From Salinibacterium hongtaonis (GTDB lineage: Bacteria > Actinomycetota > Actinomycetes > Actinomycetales > Microbacteriaceae): DNA of 64,000 bases. The stretch covers positions 1,426,001 to 1,490,000 of the forward strand of contig NZ_CP026951.1 of NCBI RefSeq assembly GCF_003065485.1, read 5' to 3'. Within the stretch, counting starts at the first letter, position 1. Each line of letters opens with the position of its first letter. A model generated the notes under the pieces. It saw nothing but the letters and a program-made list of their open reading frames with translations. It did no database searches and was not told the DNA's origin. The position numbers and the translations under genes were made by a program. Shown here piece after piece: positions 1 through 7,827 of the stretch.

Positions 1-864
1 GTCGACGCCCTCGAGCGACTATTCGCGGACGCCCTCTCGCGGGGCGACCTGGTAGGGCTCGAGGACCCCTGCTTTCTCTCCGCTCTGCGGACAGTTCGTG
101 TGGGAGGCTACCGGCCGCATCCGATCCCGGTAGACGGTGATGGGATGACGGTCGACGGACTCCGGGCTGCGTTAGAAGCGGGGGTGCGCGCCATTGTGTG
201 CACGCCGCGCGCTCATAACCCCACAGGCGCGAGCCTCACCGAGGAGCGTGCCGCAGCGCTGCGAGAGGTTCTTGTCACGCATCCACACGTGCTGGTAATC
301 GAAGACGATCACTTCTCGATGCTCTCGCGCCGCCCCTATGTTTCGATCATCGGGCCGGAGCATCGCCGCTGGGCCCTCATCCGCTCCGTCTCCAAGTTTC
401 TCGGCCCCGACCTCTGCCTCGCGCTTACGGCAAGCGACGCGGAGACCGCCGACCGGCTGGGGCAGCGCCTGAGCCCCGGCTCCACCTGGGTGAGCCACCT
501 ATTGCAACGCCTGGTCGTAGCCCTCGTGGGCGATGCCGCGGTCATGGCAGGGGTCGAGCGTGCGGCCGAGCACTACCGTGCACGAAACGCCGCGTTTGCT
601 GAGTACGCCCTCGCTGCAGGACTGCCGTGCCGTCCCGGCGACGGGCTGAGCGTGTGGCTGCCGCTGCCGGCGCCGGCGCGTGCCGTCACAGAGCAGCTCA
701 TGCGGCGCGGGTGGCTGGCCCGTCCCGGCGACGAGTTTCTTCTTGCCGACGATGCGACCACCCGGCACCTTCGCCTCACCGTCCATGATCTCGACGATGC
801 CGACGCACGCCAGCTGGCTTCCGACATCGCCGCCGCTGTCCACGCCGTTCTCCGCACCGCCTGA
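1..864 (+). CDS. MocR-family (GntR/aminotransferase) regulator, C-terminal part
   Basis: The frame is open from the first base of the window, so the N-terminal winged-helix domain is cut off and only the class I aminotransferase-like domain is seen. The motif SVSKFLGPD around 365-410 is the PLP-binding lysine region typical of MocR regulators (compare SKxxGPD in PtsJ and PdxR). It ends 26 bases before pdxY on the same strand, and MocR proteins of the PdxR/PtsJ type often control vitamin B6 genes, so control of pdxY by PLP level is a reasonable inference. An actual aminotransferase is possible but less likely given the neighbour. Confidence 0.8.
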   Translation, partial: VDALERLFADALSRGDLVGLEDPCFLSALRTVRVGGYRPHPIPVDGDGMTVDGLRAALEAGVRAIVCTPRAHNPTGASLTEERAAALREVLVTHPHVLVIEDDHFSMLSRRPYVSIIGPEHRRWALIRSVSKFLGPDLCLALTASDAETADRLGQRLSPGSTWVSHLLQRLVVALVGDAAVMAGVERAAEHYRARNAAFAEYALAAGLPCRPGDGLSVWLPLPAPARAVTEQLMRRGWLARPGDEFLLADDATTRHLRLTVHDLDDADARQLASDIAAAVHAVLRTA

Positions 865-890
865 CCCGTCCGTTATTCACAGGAGCCCTA

Positions 891-1742
891 GTGAAGATTC
901 TCTCCATCCAGTCCGCAGTCGCTTATGGCCACGTCGGCAACTCCGCCGCCGTCTTTCCGCTGCAGCGAATCGGCGTCGAGGTCTATCCCGTCTACACCGT
1001 CACGTTCTCAAACCACACGGGTTACGGCTCCTGGCGAGGACCGCTCATCAGCCCAGACGATGTCCGCGACGTGATCTTGGGAATCGAAGAGCGCGGGGCG
1101 TTCAAGGACATCGACGTCGTGTTGTCTGGCTACCAGGGCGGCGAAGGTATCGGTGACGTCATCCTTGACACAGTGGCGCGAGTCAAGTCCGCCAACCCCT
1201 CCGCCGTCTACGCCTGCGACCCGGTCATGGGCAACGCGAAGTCCGGATGCTTCGTCGCCCCCGCCATCCCGATTCTGCTGCGGGAGCGCGTCGTACCGGC
1301 CGCCGACATCATCACCCCCAATCAGTTCGAGCTCGGCTTTCTTACCGGCACCGACCCGGCCGATTTGGAGTCCACGCTGGACTCTGTGGATGCGGCCCGC
1401 GCACTGGGCCCGAGCACCGTACTGGTCACCAGTGTCGAGCGCCCCGAACGTCCCGAAGGGACGATCGAGATGCTGGCCGTCGATGACAAGGGCGCCTGGA
1501 TCGTGCAGACACCACACATTCCAATGAAGGCGAATGGATCGGGCGACGTCACTGCAGCGCTCTTCACGGCGCACTACCGGCAAACCGGCGACGCCGCAAC
1601 GGCGCTCGCCCGGACGACCTCCAGCGTCTACGACCTACTGCAGAACACCTACGAGGCTGGATCCCGCGAGCTGCTTCTGGTTGAGTCTCAGGAGACCTAC
1701 GCGCACCCCCGACTGCAATTTGCGGTCACGCAGGTGCGCTAG
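891..1742 (+). CDS. pdxY: Pyridoxal kinase PdxY
   Basis: The 283-residue protein matches the pyridoxal/pyridoxamine kinase family (ribokinase fold), which phosphorylates pyridoxal with ATP in the B6 salvage pathway. Seen: the N-terminal ILSIQSAVAYGHVGNSA substrate-site motif, the SGYQG motif near residue 80, DPVMGN near 109-114, and the NGSGDVTAALF anion-hole and catalytic-Asp motif near residue 210. Length is normal for PdxY. The GTG start at 891 is chosen because an AGGAG lies 5 bases upstream (881-885). It follows the MocR-type regulator at 1-864, probably in one operon, and converges on the HIT gene. Confidence 0.93.
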   Translation: MKILSIQSAVAYGHVGNSAAVFPLQRIGVEVYPVYTVTFSNHTGYGSWRGPLISPDDVRDVILGIEERGAFKDIDVVLSGYQGGEGIGDVILDTVARVKSANPSAVYACDPVMGNAKSGCFVAPAIPILLRERVVPAADIITPNQFELGFLTGTDPADLESTLDSVDAARALGPSTVLVTSVERPERPEGTIEMLAVDDKGAWIVQTPHIPMKANGSGDVTAALFTAHYRQTGDAATALARTTSSVYDLLQNTYEAGSRELLLVESQETYAHPRLQFAVTQVR

Positions 1743-1768
1743 CTTCTCCGCAGGCTAACGCGGGCTGG

Positions 1769-2335
1769 TCACGACCGTGGCCACGCGTTGGCAACCTCTG
1801 CCCGGACATCGCCCAGAAGCCGAGGGACTGCCTTTGTTCCCGCGATTATGGGGAAGAAGTTTGAGTCGAGGGCCCACCTCGGCACAATGTGCTGGTGCAG
1901 GTGCGCAGCGATGCCCGCCCCCGCGATGCGACCCTGGTTCATGCCTATGTTGAAGCCATCGCACGACGACGTCCCCCGGAGAACCCTCATCGCTATCTGA
2001 GTGAGGCTGCCGATCTCGGCGACCTCAGCATCCGTTGCCTCGTCGTAGGTTGCAATGTGGCGATACGGACACACCAGCAGGTGGCCCGAGTTATACGGGA
2101 ATAGGTTGAGAAGAACATAGGCGTGTTCGCCCCTAGCGACGATCAGGGCGTCCTCATCGCTCTTCTCGGGAGCGAGGCAGAAGGGACAGTCGTCCTTGGC
2201 CGGCTGTTGCCCATCCTCGATGTAGACGAGCCGGTGAGGCGTCCAGAGCCGCTGATAGGCATCCGGTGCCGCAGCGAAGGACGAGGCAGGCTCCGCAGGA
2301 ATGCCGGCGAACTCGTCTTCGCTGTAGGAAGCCAT
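1769..2335 (-). CDS. HIT-family nucleotide hydrolase/phosphorylase
   Basis: This 188-residue protein carries the histidine-triad signature HLHQHIVP near residues 149-156, preceded by the DCPFC pair of cysteines and the FPYNSGHLLVCPYRH segment of HIT proteins. It resembles the actinobacterial protein next to thrS in mycobacteria, described as a diadenosine tetraphosphate phosphorylase-like enzyme, so a role in removing Ap4A made by aminoacyl-tRNA synthetases fits. The start codon overlaps the thrS stop (TGATG, one shared base), showing translational coupling. The exact substrate is not visible from sequence. Confidence 0.9.
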   Translation of the reverse strand: MASYSEDEFAGIPAEPASSFAAAPDAYQRLWTPHRLVYIEDGQQPAKDDCPFCLAPEKSDEDALIVARGEHAYVLLNLFPYNSGHLLVCPYRHIATYDEATDAEVAEIGSLTQIAMRVLRGTSSCDGFNIGMNQGRIAGAGIAAHLHQHIVPRWALDSNFFPIIAGTKAVPRLLGDVRAEVANAWPRS

Positions 2336-4284
2336 CAGACTTGCGCCTTAGAGCGGATCGCCTCGAGGATGCGCTCAACCGCGTCGTCAACAGGAATGCC
2401 GTTTTCCTGATGACCATCGCGGAAGCGGAAGCTCACGGCACCAGCGGCGCGATCCTCTTCTCCAGCGATGAGCTGGAAGGGAACCTTTGCCTTGGTGTGC
2501 GTGCGGATCTTCTTGGGCATCCGGTCACTCGAATCATCGAGCTCCGCGCGAACACCATGCTTCTTGAGCCGGGCAACGACCTCTGCGAGGTACTCGTTGT
2601 ATTCCTCGGCAACAGGAATTGCGACAACCTGAACCGGGGCGAGCCATACGGGGAATGCGCCCGCGTAATGCTCAAGCAGGATCGCGAAGAACCGTTCGAT
2701 GGAACCGAGCAGCGCCCGATGAATCATCACCGGCTGCTGGCGAGACCCGTCTGATGCCGTGTATTCAAGCTCGAATAGTGCGGGCTGGTTGAAGTCAAGC
2801 TGAACCGTCGACAGCTGCCAGGTGCGCCCGATGGCGTCTCGCGCCTGAACGGAAATCTTGGGGCCGTAGAACGCGGCTCCACCCGGGTCGCTGACGAGCT
2901 CAAGGCCCGATTCGATTCCCACCTCGCGGAGAGTATTCGTTGCCTCTTCCCACTGCTCGTCCGTGCCCACCGACTTCTCGGGGTCGCGGGTCGACAGTTC
3001 GAGATAGAAGTCATCGAGGCCGTAGCCGCGGAGGGTCTCAAAGACGAAATCGAGCTGGCGCTTGATCTCGTCCTTGACCTGCTCAGGAGTCACATAGATG
3101 TGAGCGTCGTCCTGGGTGAGGCCGCGAACACGGGTGAGCCCGGAGAGCGTTCCGCTCTTCTCGTAGCGGTAAACGGTGCCGAACTCTGCAAGCCTTAGGG
3201 GAAGCTCTCGGTAGCTGCGTCCACGGGCCCTAAAGATCAGGTTGTGGAACGGGCAGTTCATGGGCTTCAGGTAATAGTCCTGGCCCTGCTTAGTGATGTT
3301 GCCCTCGGCGTCGTGCTCCTCATCGAGGTGCATTGCCGGGAACATGCCGTCCTTGTACCAGTTGAGGTGCTGGCTGGTTTCGAACAGGTGGCCCTTGGTG
3401 ATGTGCGGGGTGTTGACCAGTTCGTAGTCGTTCTCGAGCAGGCGCTGACGCATGTACTGCTCGATCTCGTGCCGGATGATTCCGCCACGCGGGTGGAACA
3501 CCGCGAGCCCCGAGCCGATCTCGTCGGGGAACGAAAACAGGTCGAGCTCGGCACCCAACTTGCGGTGGTCTCGCTTGGCAGCCTCTTCGAGGCGAGTCGT
3601 GTATGCCTTGAGCTCGTCCTTGGTCGGCCACGCAGTGCCGTACACGCGCTGCAGCTGCTTGTTCTTCTCCGAACCCCGCCAGTAGGCGGCGGCCGTGCGC
3701 ATGAGCTTCCAGCCGTTGCCGATCATGCGAGTGCTCGGCACGTGCGGGCCGCGGCAGAGGTCCTTCCACACGGTCTCACCGGTTTTGGGGTCGACGTTGT
3801 CGTAGATCGTCAACTCACCAGCGCCGACCTCGACGGACTCGTTGTCGCCGCCCTCAGAAGCCGAGCCCTTGAGGCCGATCAGCTCGAGCTTGTACGGCTC
3901 CTCGGCCAGCTCGGCGCGAGCCTCATCCTCGGTAACGACACGACGAACAAAGCGCTGTCCCTGCTTGATGATGCGCTCCATCGCCTTTTCGATCGCTTTG
4001 AGATCGTCAGGGCCAAAGGGAACCTCGACATCGAAGTCGTAGTAGAACCCATCCGTGATGGGCGGGCCGATGCCCAGCTTCGCCTCGGGGTTGATCGTCT
4101 GAACCGCCTGAGCGGCAACATGAGCGGCCGAGTGGCGCAGGATGTTGAGCCCATCGGGAGAATCGATCAGCACGGGCTCGACCGTGTCTGAATCAGTGAC
4201 TGTCGCAGCCAGGTCCTTCAATTCACCATTGACGCGCATCGCGACCACGTTGCGATCGGTGAAGAGCTCGAATCCGTCGGCCAC
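2335..4284 (-). CDS. thrS: Threonyl-tRNA synthetase
   Basis: A full-length class II synthetase (about 649 residues) that charges tRNA-Thr. In order: TGS-like N terminus, the second editing domain ([10 protein letters not shown] and DGFYYDF motifs), the catalytic core with the zinc-ligand motif MNCPFH, motif 2 around the YRYE segment, and the C-terminal anticodon-binding domain ending near IRSKAQV. Two GTG starts are possible: the outer one at 4290 sits one base after the GGAG, while the one at 4284 has a 7-base gap, so 4284 is preferred (protein begins ADGFELF). Followed directly by the HIT gene in one transcript. No T-box leader is seen upstream. Confidence 0.96.
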   Translation of the reverse strand: MADGFELFTDRNVVAMRVNGELKDLAATVTDSDTVEPVLIDSPDGLNILRHSAAHVAAQAVQTINPEAKLGIGPPITDGFYYDFDVEVPFGPDDLKAIEKAMERIIKQGQRFVRRVVTEDEARAELAEEPYKLELIGLKGSASEGGDNESVEVGAGELTIYDNVDPKTGETVWKDLCRGPHVPSTRMIGNGWKLMRTAAAYWRGSEKNKQLQRVYGTAWPTKDELKAYTTRLEEAAKRDHRKLGAELDLFSFPDEIGSGLAVFHPRGGIIRHEIEQYMRQRLLENDYELVNTPHITKGHLFETSQHLNWYKDGMFPAMHLDEEHDAEGNITKQGQDYYLKPMNCPFHNLIFRARGRSYRELPLRLAEFGTVYRYEKSGTLSGLTRVRGLTQDDAHIYVTPEQVKDEIKRQLDFVFETLRGYGLDDFYLELSTRDPEKSVGTDEQWEEATNTLREVGIESGLELVSDPGGAAFYGPKISVQARDAIGRTWQLSTVQLDFNQPALFELEYTASDGSRQQPVMIHRALLGSIERFFAILLEHYAGAFPVWLAPVQVVAIPVAEEYNEYLAEVVARLKKHGVRAELDDSSDRMPKKIRTHTKAKVPFQLIAGEEDRAAGAVSFRFRDGHQENGIPVDDAVERILEAIRSKAQV

Positions 4285-4374
4285 GGGCACACTCCTTGAA
4301 TCAGTTGCAGAACCCCACCAACTTTAGTCGGGTCAGTGGGCGGCCGAGTACGCCAAAGGCGAGCGCAACAAACG

Positions 4375-4408
4375 AAAAAGGCCCGCCAGGATTCCTGACG
4401 AGCCTTTT
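4375..4408 (-). terminator. Rho-independent terminator of the tRNA-Gly gene
   Basis: Read on the minus strand, outer arms AAAAGGC and GCCTTTT enclose a second pairing of CAGGA with TCCTG, and a T-rich run follows. It lies 10 bases after the 3' end of the tRNA-Gly at 4418-4489. Confidence 0.7.
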
Positions 4409-4417
4409 CACAATCTG

Positions 4418-4489
4418 AGCGGATGACGAGATTCGAACTCGCGACCCCAACCTTGGCAAGGTTGTGCGCTACCACTGCGCCACATCCGC
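4418..4489 (-). tRNA. tRNA-Gly(GCC)
   Basis: The 72-base cloverleaf has acceptor GCGGATG pairing with CATCCGC, discriminator T, anticodon loop CTTGCCAAG with anticodon GCC, and a GTTCGAATC T-arm. CCA is not encoded. It is nearly identical to the second copy at 4768-4839 but has its own terminator on either side. Confidence 0.96.
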
Positions 4490-4535
4490 ATTGTGTTGAA
4501 GCGGTCCGCCCTGCGACGAACTCACTTCGAACGAG

Positions 4536-4558
4536 AAAAGCCCCGGCGAACCGGGGCT
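4536..4558 (-). terminator. Terminator after tRNA-Val(GAC)
   Basis: An 8-bp perfect stem (AGCCCCGG with CCGGGGCT) around a 4-base loop, followed on the minus strand by TTTT. It ends the Gly-Cys-Val tRNA transcript and separates it from the next tRNA-Gly. Confidence 0.75.
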
Positions 4559-4566
4559 AATTCTTG

Positions 4567-4638
4567 TGGGCGATACTGGGATCGAACCAGTGACCTCTTC
4601 CGTGTCAGGGAAGCGCGCTACCGCTGCGCCAATCGCCC
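4567..4638 (-). tRNA. tRNA-Val(GAC)
   Basis: Acceptor GGGCGAT pairs with ATCGCCC, discriminator A, anticodon stem-loop CTTCCCTGACACGGAAG with anticodon GAC. CCA is not encoded. Third gene of the minus-strand Gly-Cys-Val cluster. Confidence 0.96.
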
Positions 4639-4661
4639 ATTGTCCTGCTTGTCTTGAGTGG

Positions 4662-4732
4662 AGGTGGCGACGGGATTCGAACCCGTGTGGACGGCTTTGC
4701 AGGCCGCTGCCTCGCCTCTCGGCCACGCCACC
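4662..4732 (-). tRNA. tRNA-Cys(GCA)
   Basis: Acceptor GGTGGCG pairs with CGCCACC, discriminator T as usual for tRNA-Cys, anticodon GCA in CGGCCTGCAAAGCCG. The 71-base gene lacks an encoded CCA. Second gene of the cluster. Confidence 0.96.
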
Positions 4733-4767
4733 ATGGTGGGTCCCCACGACGCGTGAGACTTCACTCG

Positions 4768-4839
4768 AGCGGATGACGAGATTCGAACTCGCGACCCTCA
4801 CCTTGGCAAGGTGATGCGCTACCACTGCGCCACATCCGC
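4768..4839 (-). tRNA. tRNA-Gly(GCC), second copy
   Basis: Same acceptor, D-arm and T-arm as the copy at 4418-4489; only the anticodon-stem and variable bases differ. Anticodon GCC. First gene of the minus-strand cluster. Confidence 0.96.
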
Positions 4840-4983
4840 ATTTACTCGCATTTCTGCGTGCTCGAAGACTCTATCCGATGAATAGCGCTCAGACCAAACC
4901 GACGAAACCCGGGCGAGTCTCAAGGGATCGTCATCTCTGTAATGTGCAATCGGATGCTGCAACCTGTGGCAAGATTATCGGGC

Positions 4984-5059
4984 GGGCGATTGGCGCAGTT
5001 GGTAGCGCGCTTCCTTCACACGGAAGAGGTCATCGGTTCGAGTCCGGTATCGCCCACCA
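4984..5059 (+). tRNA. tRNA-Val(CAC), CCA encoded
   Basis: Acceptor GGGCGAT/ATCGCCC, anticodon stem-loop CTTCCTTCACACGGAAG with anticodon CAC, discriminator A and, unlike the four neighbouring tRNA genes, an encoded CCA at 5057-5059. Its last 18 bases are repeated at 6748-6765, which marks it as the target of an insertion. Confidence 0.95.
5042..5059 (+). repeat. att-like direct repeat, copy 1 (in the tRNA)
   Basis: GTCCGGTATCGCCCACCA, the 3' end of tRNA-Val(CAC); exact partner at 6748-6765. Confidence 0.75.
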
Positions 5060-5179
5060 TGCAGCCTTTTTTGGCCGCCCTTATCCAGGCGGCGACGAAC
5101 ACGCCGAGTGGGCCCTTCGAGCCACCGAACGGATCACTGACCGCTCCCGGCGCCTGAGTAGGTGCCCGACCCGCCCGTG

Positions 5180-5629
5180 CTATCGCTCGGTGAGCTCCGC
5201 GCGGAGTTCTCGAAGGAGCTCCGCCGTCTCGGCGAGACGCGCCCCGTGCGTGCGTGCGAAATCATTGACCAGGGGGCGGCGAGCCTCACGCGCATTTCGG
5301 GCCAGCTCTCTGCCGTGTTCCGTGAGTTCGAGCACCACCGCACGCCCGTCTGTGGACGACCCGGTACGGACGACCAGCCCGTCAGTTACCAGCCGGGAGA
5401 CGAGACGACTGGGATGCCCGGACTCCGCGACGAGATGCGCTGCGAGTTCTTTGAGAGACACCGGCCCGAGTGCGTCGAGTGCCATGAGAGCTTCCGCCTG
5501 CACGCAGCTCAATCCGAGTGGACGAAAGAGGACCGCAAGCGCGGCATTGAGTTCCGTGGTGAGCCTCTTGAGCTCGAACGAGAACGCGAGCACCGCGTCC
5601 TCGCAAGAAGTGCGTGACATGTCATCCAT
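5180..5629 (-). CDS. MarR-family transcriptional regulator
   Basis: The 149-residue protein has the MarR winged-helix layout: LGLSCVQAEALMALDALGPVSLKELAAHL (helix-turn-helix), ESGHPSRLVSRL recognition helix, and the wing TGSSTDGRAVVLELTEHG near residues 90-107, followed by a C-terminal dimerisation helix. It is divergent from the oxidoreductase gene, with an imperfect palindrome at 5641-5659 between them, so it probably represses itself and that gene, possibly in response to an aromatic or electrophilic ligand. Start could also be the ATG three codons later. Lies inside the tRNA-flanked islet. Confidence 0.88.
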   Translation of the reverse strand: MDDMSRTSCEDAVLAFSFELKRLTTELNAALAVLFRPLGLSCVQAEALMALDALGPVSLKELAAHLVAESGHPSRLVSRLVTDGLVVRTGSSTDGRAVVLELTEHGRELARNAREARRPLVNDFARTHGARLAETAELLRELRAELTER

Positions 5630-5640
5630 CTCCGGTAGTC

Positions 5641-5659
5641 TGATTTACATGATAAGTCA
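5641..5659. promoter_or_regulatory. Candidate MarR operator
   Basis: TGATTTACATGATAAGTCA is an inverted repeat TGAyTTA-N5-TAArTCA with one mismatched pair, the size and form of MarR-family operators, in the gap between divergent marR and oxidoreductase genes. Confidence 0.5.
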
Positions 5660-5690
5660 CATATCTGGCGTCGCGCCCGAGTCGTGGGCC

Positions 5691-6665
5691 ATGCGGGTTG
5701 CCCCGTTCGGAACCGTACGGGAGGAAGCGACACGGAAAGACGCGCTCCGGGTGAGTCGGGGTCGAGCTCTCGTTCGGATCACTCACGCTTCGGTAGGCGT
5801 CACCGACGCGCTCGCTGTTCGCGGCGACTATCTCATGCAGCCAGTGCCGAGGTTCGTGCCCGGCTATGACTTCATTGGCATCATCGAACACCTCGGCGCT
5901 GCCGATCACCCGCGATTGTCAGTCGGCCAGCGGGTCGCGGGAATCCTGCCGCGCATGGGCGCGCATGCGACACGCATTTCGGTTGCGCAGTCACTCTTGG
6001 TACCGGTGCCCGACAGCCTCGATCCGGTGATCGCGGCAACGGCACCGCTCGACGCGGTGACCGCACAGTTCGCACTCGACGCACTGGACACAAAGTCCGG
6101 CTCGGTACTCGTCCAAGGCGCGGGCGGGGCAGTTGGTGCATGGGCGGTGCAGCTCGCCGCAGCGCGTAACCTGACGGTCTTCGGCACTGCATCCACTCGT
6201 ACCCGAGCCGTTGCTGAGTCATTCGGGGCACGGGTGCTCGACTACCGCAATCCCGAATGGATCGACGCTCTGCGCAAGATGACGAACGGCGGCGTCGCAG
6301 GGGTAATCGACCACACCGGGCGTAGAGACCTCCAGCGGGTCGTCATGCCCGAAGGCCGCATCGTGCGAATCGCATTCGAGGGAAAACAGGGGCACCAACG
6401 GCGGGCTACAGCGGCAGGGTTCGCAGCCGCGACGTTGCGTCGCTACGCGCGCCCGGCCGAGCGGATCTGCTCGACACCGATGCTCGTAATGCTCCACCGC
6501 TTCGCGTATCGCGCGGCGCTCGGAGACATTCTCGACCGTCTCGACTCCGGAACGCTTACGCCTCCGCAACCGCGTAGCTATCGCTTTACGGACTATCGGA
6601 AAGCGGTGGCAGACGTAACATCGACACCACCGGGAGAGAAAAGTGTTCTCGTCATGGGCCACTAA
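5691..6665 (+). CDS. Quinone oxidoreductase-like medium-chain dehydrogenase
   Basis: About 324 residues with the MDR fold: N-terminal GroES-like part (ALVRITHASVGVTDALAVRG, VPGYDFIG) and Rossmann domain with the NADP motif VQGAGGAVGAWAVQLA near residues 137-152. The catalytic and structural zinc cysteines are absent, so it belongs to the zinc-free quinone oxidoreductase (QOR) type that reduces quinones or enones with NADPH. The frame is open far upstream; ATG 5691 is preferred because ATG 5649 lies inside the putative operator, but neither has a clear ribosome site. Controlled by the divergent MarR by inference. Carried on the islet. Confidence 0.82.
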   Translation: MRVAPFGTVREEATRKDALRVSRGRALVRITHASVGVTDALAVRGDYLMQPVPRFVPGYDFIGIIEHLGAADHPRLSVGQRVAGILPRMGAHATRISVAQSLLVPVPDSLDPVIAATAPLDAVTAQFALDALDTKSGSVLVQGAGGAVGAWAVQLAAARNLTVFGTASTRTRAVAESFGARVLDYRNPEWIDALRKMTNGGVAGVIDHTGRRDLQRVVMPEGRIVRIAFEGKQGHQRRATAAGFAAATLRRYARPAERICSTPMLVMLHRFAYRAALGDILDRLDSGTLTPPQPRSYRFTDYRKAVADVTSTPPGEKSVLVMGH

Positions 6666-6747
6666 CCCGCAGTCGGGCCATGTCGCTCATCTCAACCAGG
6701 ACACCAGATGCGCTCGCCCCAAAATCACCCCGAGGACAGATCGAGGG

Positions 6748-6765
6748 GTCCGGTATCGCCCACCA
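6748..6765 (+). repeat. att-like direct repeat, copy 2
   Basis: Exact 18-base copy of the tRNA-Val(CAC) 3' end at 5042-5059, in otherwise unannotated sequence 83 bases after the oxidoreductase stop. The five bases TCGAG also precede both copies, with a short offset. The rest of 6666-6839 holds no gene I can support. Confidence 0.7.
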
Positions 6766-6839
6766 CGAAAAATCCGCGGAGTTGCGCGAGCGTTTTCTCT
6801 CAGCCCCTCTCAGCGTCAGTGGCAATTCGCTGGGCGGTT

Positions 6840-7721
6840 TTACCGTCGAAGAAATCCGGTGAACCTGATGAGAGCGGCGATGACTCCGCACGCGAGGGCG
6901 GCAAAAACGGCCCCGACACAAACTAGTTGCACCTGAGTCAGAACAAGTGTCGGTTGACCCGAATAAAAGAACCCCGAAGACCTGTCGAGAAGGCCGAGAG
7001 ACAATAGTCCGAGCACTCCACCGGTCGCGGCGGCAGCACTCAAGGCAAGCTCCCCCGACGCCGTTCGGCGGAGGGTTTGTATCGCGACCGCGTGGCCGAG
7101 AACGGCACTGACGATGCCCACGGCGCCCGACGCGACGACGCCAACATACGCGGCGGCACCTACAGCGGCCGCGAGCGCAGACACCACTGCGGCGAGCGTT
7201 GCCCACGGTTGCGGCCGTCGACGCCGCAGGGCGCGCAGAAGAAGACTGGTCGCAACAGCACAGCACGACATCACGACCACGCTCACAGCGCCGCCGATCG
7301 CGTAATCATTGAGCTGGCCCTCTGCCACGACGAGCCAGCCCGCGACTGCGCCCGTACTCGCGAGGATAGCGACGGCGGAACTCGCCCAGCGGAGACGAAT
7401 GACCGGCGACGGGCGCGGAGCAACGGGGTGCTTCTGCCGGGCCGAGACGAGAGCCATCATGATGCCGCCGATGCCGATCGCAATGGCAAACGGCATCGCG
7501 CCGGCGTAATCCAGTGACCCAGCCACCCCGATCAGGGACGAAGACGGAGAGAGCCACGCCCACGCCAGAGGCGCGAAGCACAGCAGGAACCATGCCACCG
7601 CGTAGAAGACGGCTGATCGGCGAGGGCAGCGGTCAGCGACGATAAGAATCACGGCACCAGCACCCGCGGCGCCCATCAGGACGACCGCGACCAGGAATAT
7701 CCATGGCAACGACTCCATCAC
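6840..7721 (-). CDS. Divergent Amt-like membrane protein lacking the twin histidines
   Basis: A 293-residue hydrophobic protein of about nine predicted membrane segments. From residue 40 it follows the neighbouring Amt protein: FAPLAWAWL then GSLDYAGAMPFA (Amt: GVIDYAGGTAVH), and near the end ATGGVLGLLSLGLL...GFFYSGQ (Amt: HLVGGLIGTLYLGFF...GLFTGG). The two channel histidines are both alanine here (A79, A231), and Amt segments 1-3 are missing. So it is not expected to conduct ammonium; a regulatory, scaffolding or different transport role is open. It lies downstream of amt but beyond amt's terminator, so it probably has its own promoter. Homology is by my own alignment. Confidence 0.65.
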   Translation of the reverse strand: MMESLPWIFLVAVVLMGAAGAGAVILIVADRCPRRSAVFYAVAWFLLCFAPLAWAWLSPSSSLIGVAGSLDYAGAMPFAIAIGIGGIMMALVSARQKHPVAPRPSPVIRLRWASSAVAILASTGAVAGWLVVAEGQLNDYAIGGAVSVVVMSCCAVATSLLLRALRRRRPQPWATLAAVVSALAAAVGAAAYVGVVASGAVGIVSAVLGHAVAIQTLRRTASGELALSAAAATGGVLGLLSLGLLDRSSGFFYSGQPTLVLTQVQLVCVGAVFAALACGVIAALIRFTGFLRR

Positions 7722-7783
7722 CCCTCCTCGGCCACATGAACCTTAGCGAAAACCAGGATGAGCAGTCATCTGGCACACGAAAA

Positions 7784-7813
7784 CGGGGGCACAGTCCGTA
7801 GACCATGCCCCCG
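7784..7813 (-). terminator. Terminator of amt
   Basis: A 13-pair hairpin (two G-T pairs) with outer arms CGGGGGCA and TGCCCCCG and loop TACG on the minus strand, followed by TTTT; 15 bases after the amt stop. Confidence 0.8.
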
Positions 7814-7827
7814 CGTACAGCTAAGCG

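Larger units (their letters stand above)
5042..6765. mobile_element. Putative integrated islet at tRNA-Val(CAC)
   Basis: The 3' end of tRNA-Val (5042-5059, GTCCGGTATCGCCCACCA) recurs as an exact 18-base direct repeat at 6748-6765, including the CCA. Between them lie only the MarR regulator and the quinone-oxidoreductase-like gene. This is the layout left by site-specific integration into a tRNA gene, with an intact tRNA at one side and a 3'-end fragment at the other. No integrase is present, so it is either a remnant or was moved by an enzyme supplied elsewhere. The boundary call is an inference from the repeat alone. Confidence 0.6.

Noticed and set aside
4285-4417. T-box or other leader for thrS
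   Set aside because: The 130 bases before thrS hold only a tRNA terminator and a short 5' leader; no specifier loop or antiterminator is recognisable.
4878-5690. Apparent N-terminal extension of the oxidoreductase frame through the tRNA-Val gene
   Set aside because: The extension would translate a tRNA and the antisense of marR; the real protein begins near 5691 (or 5649).
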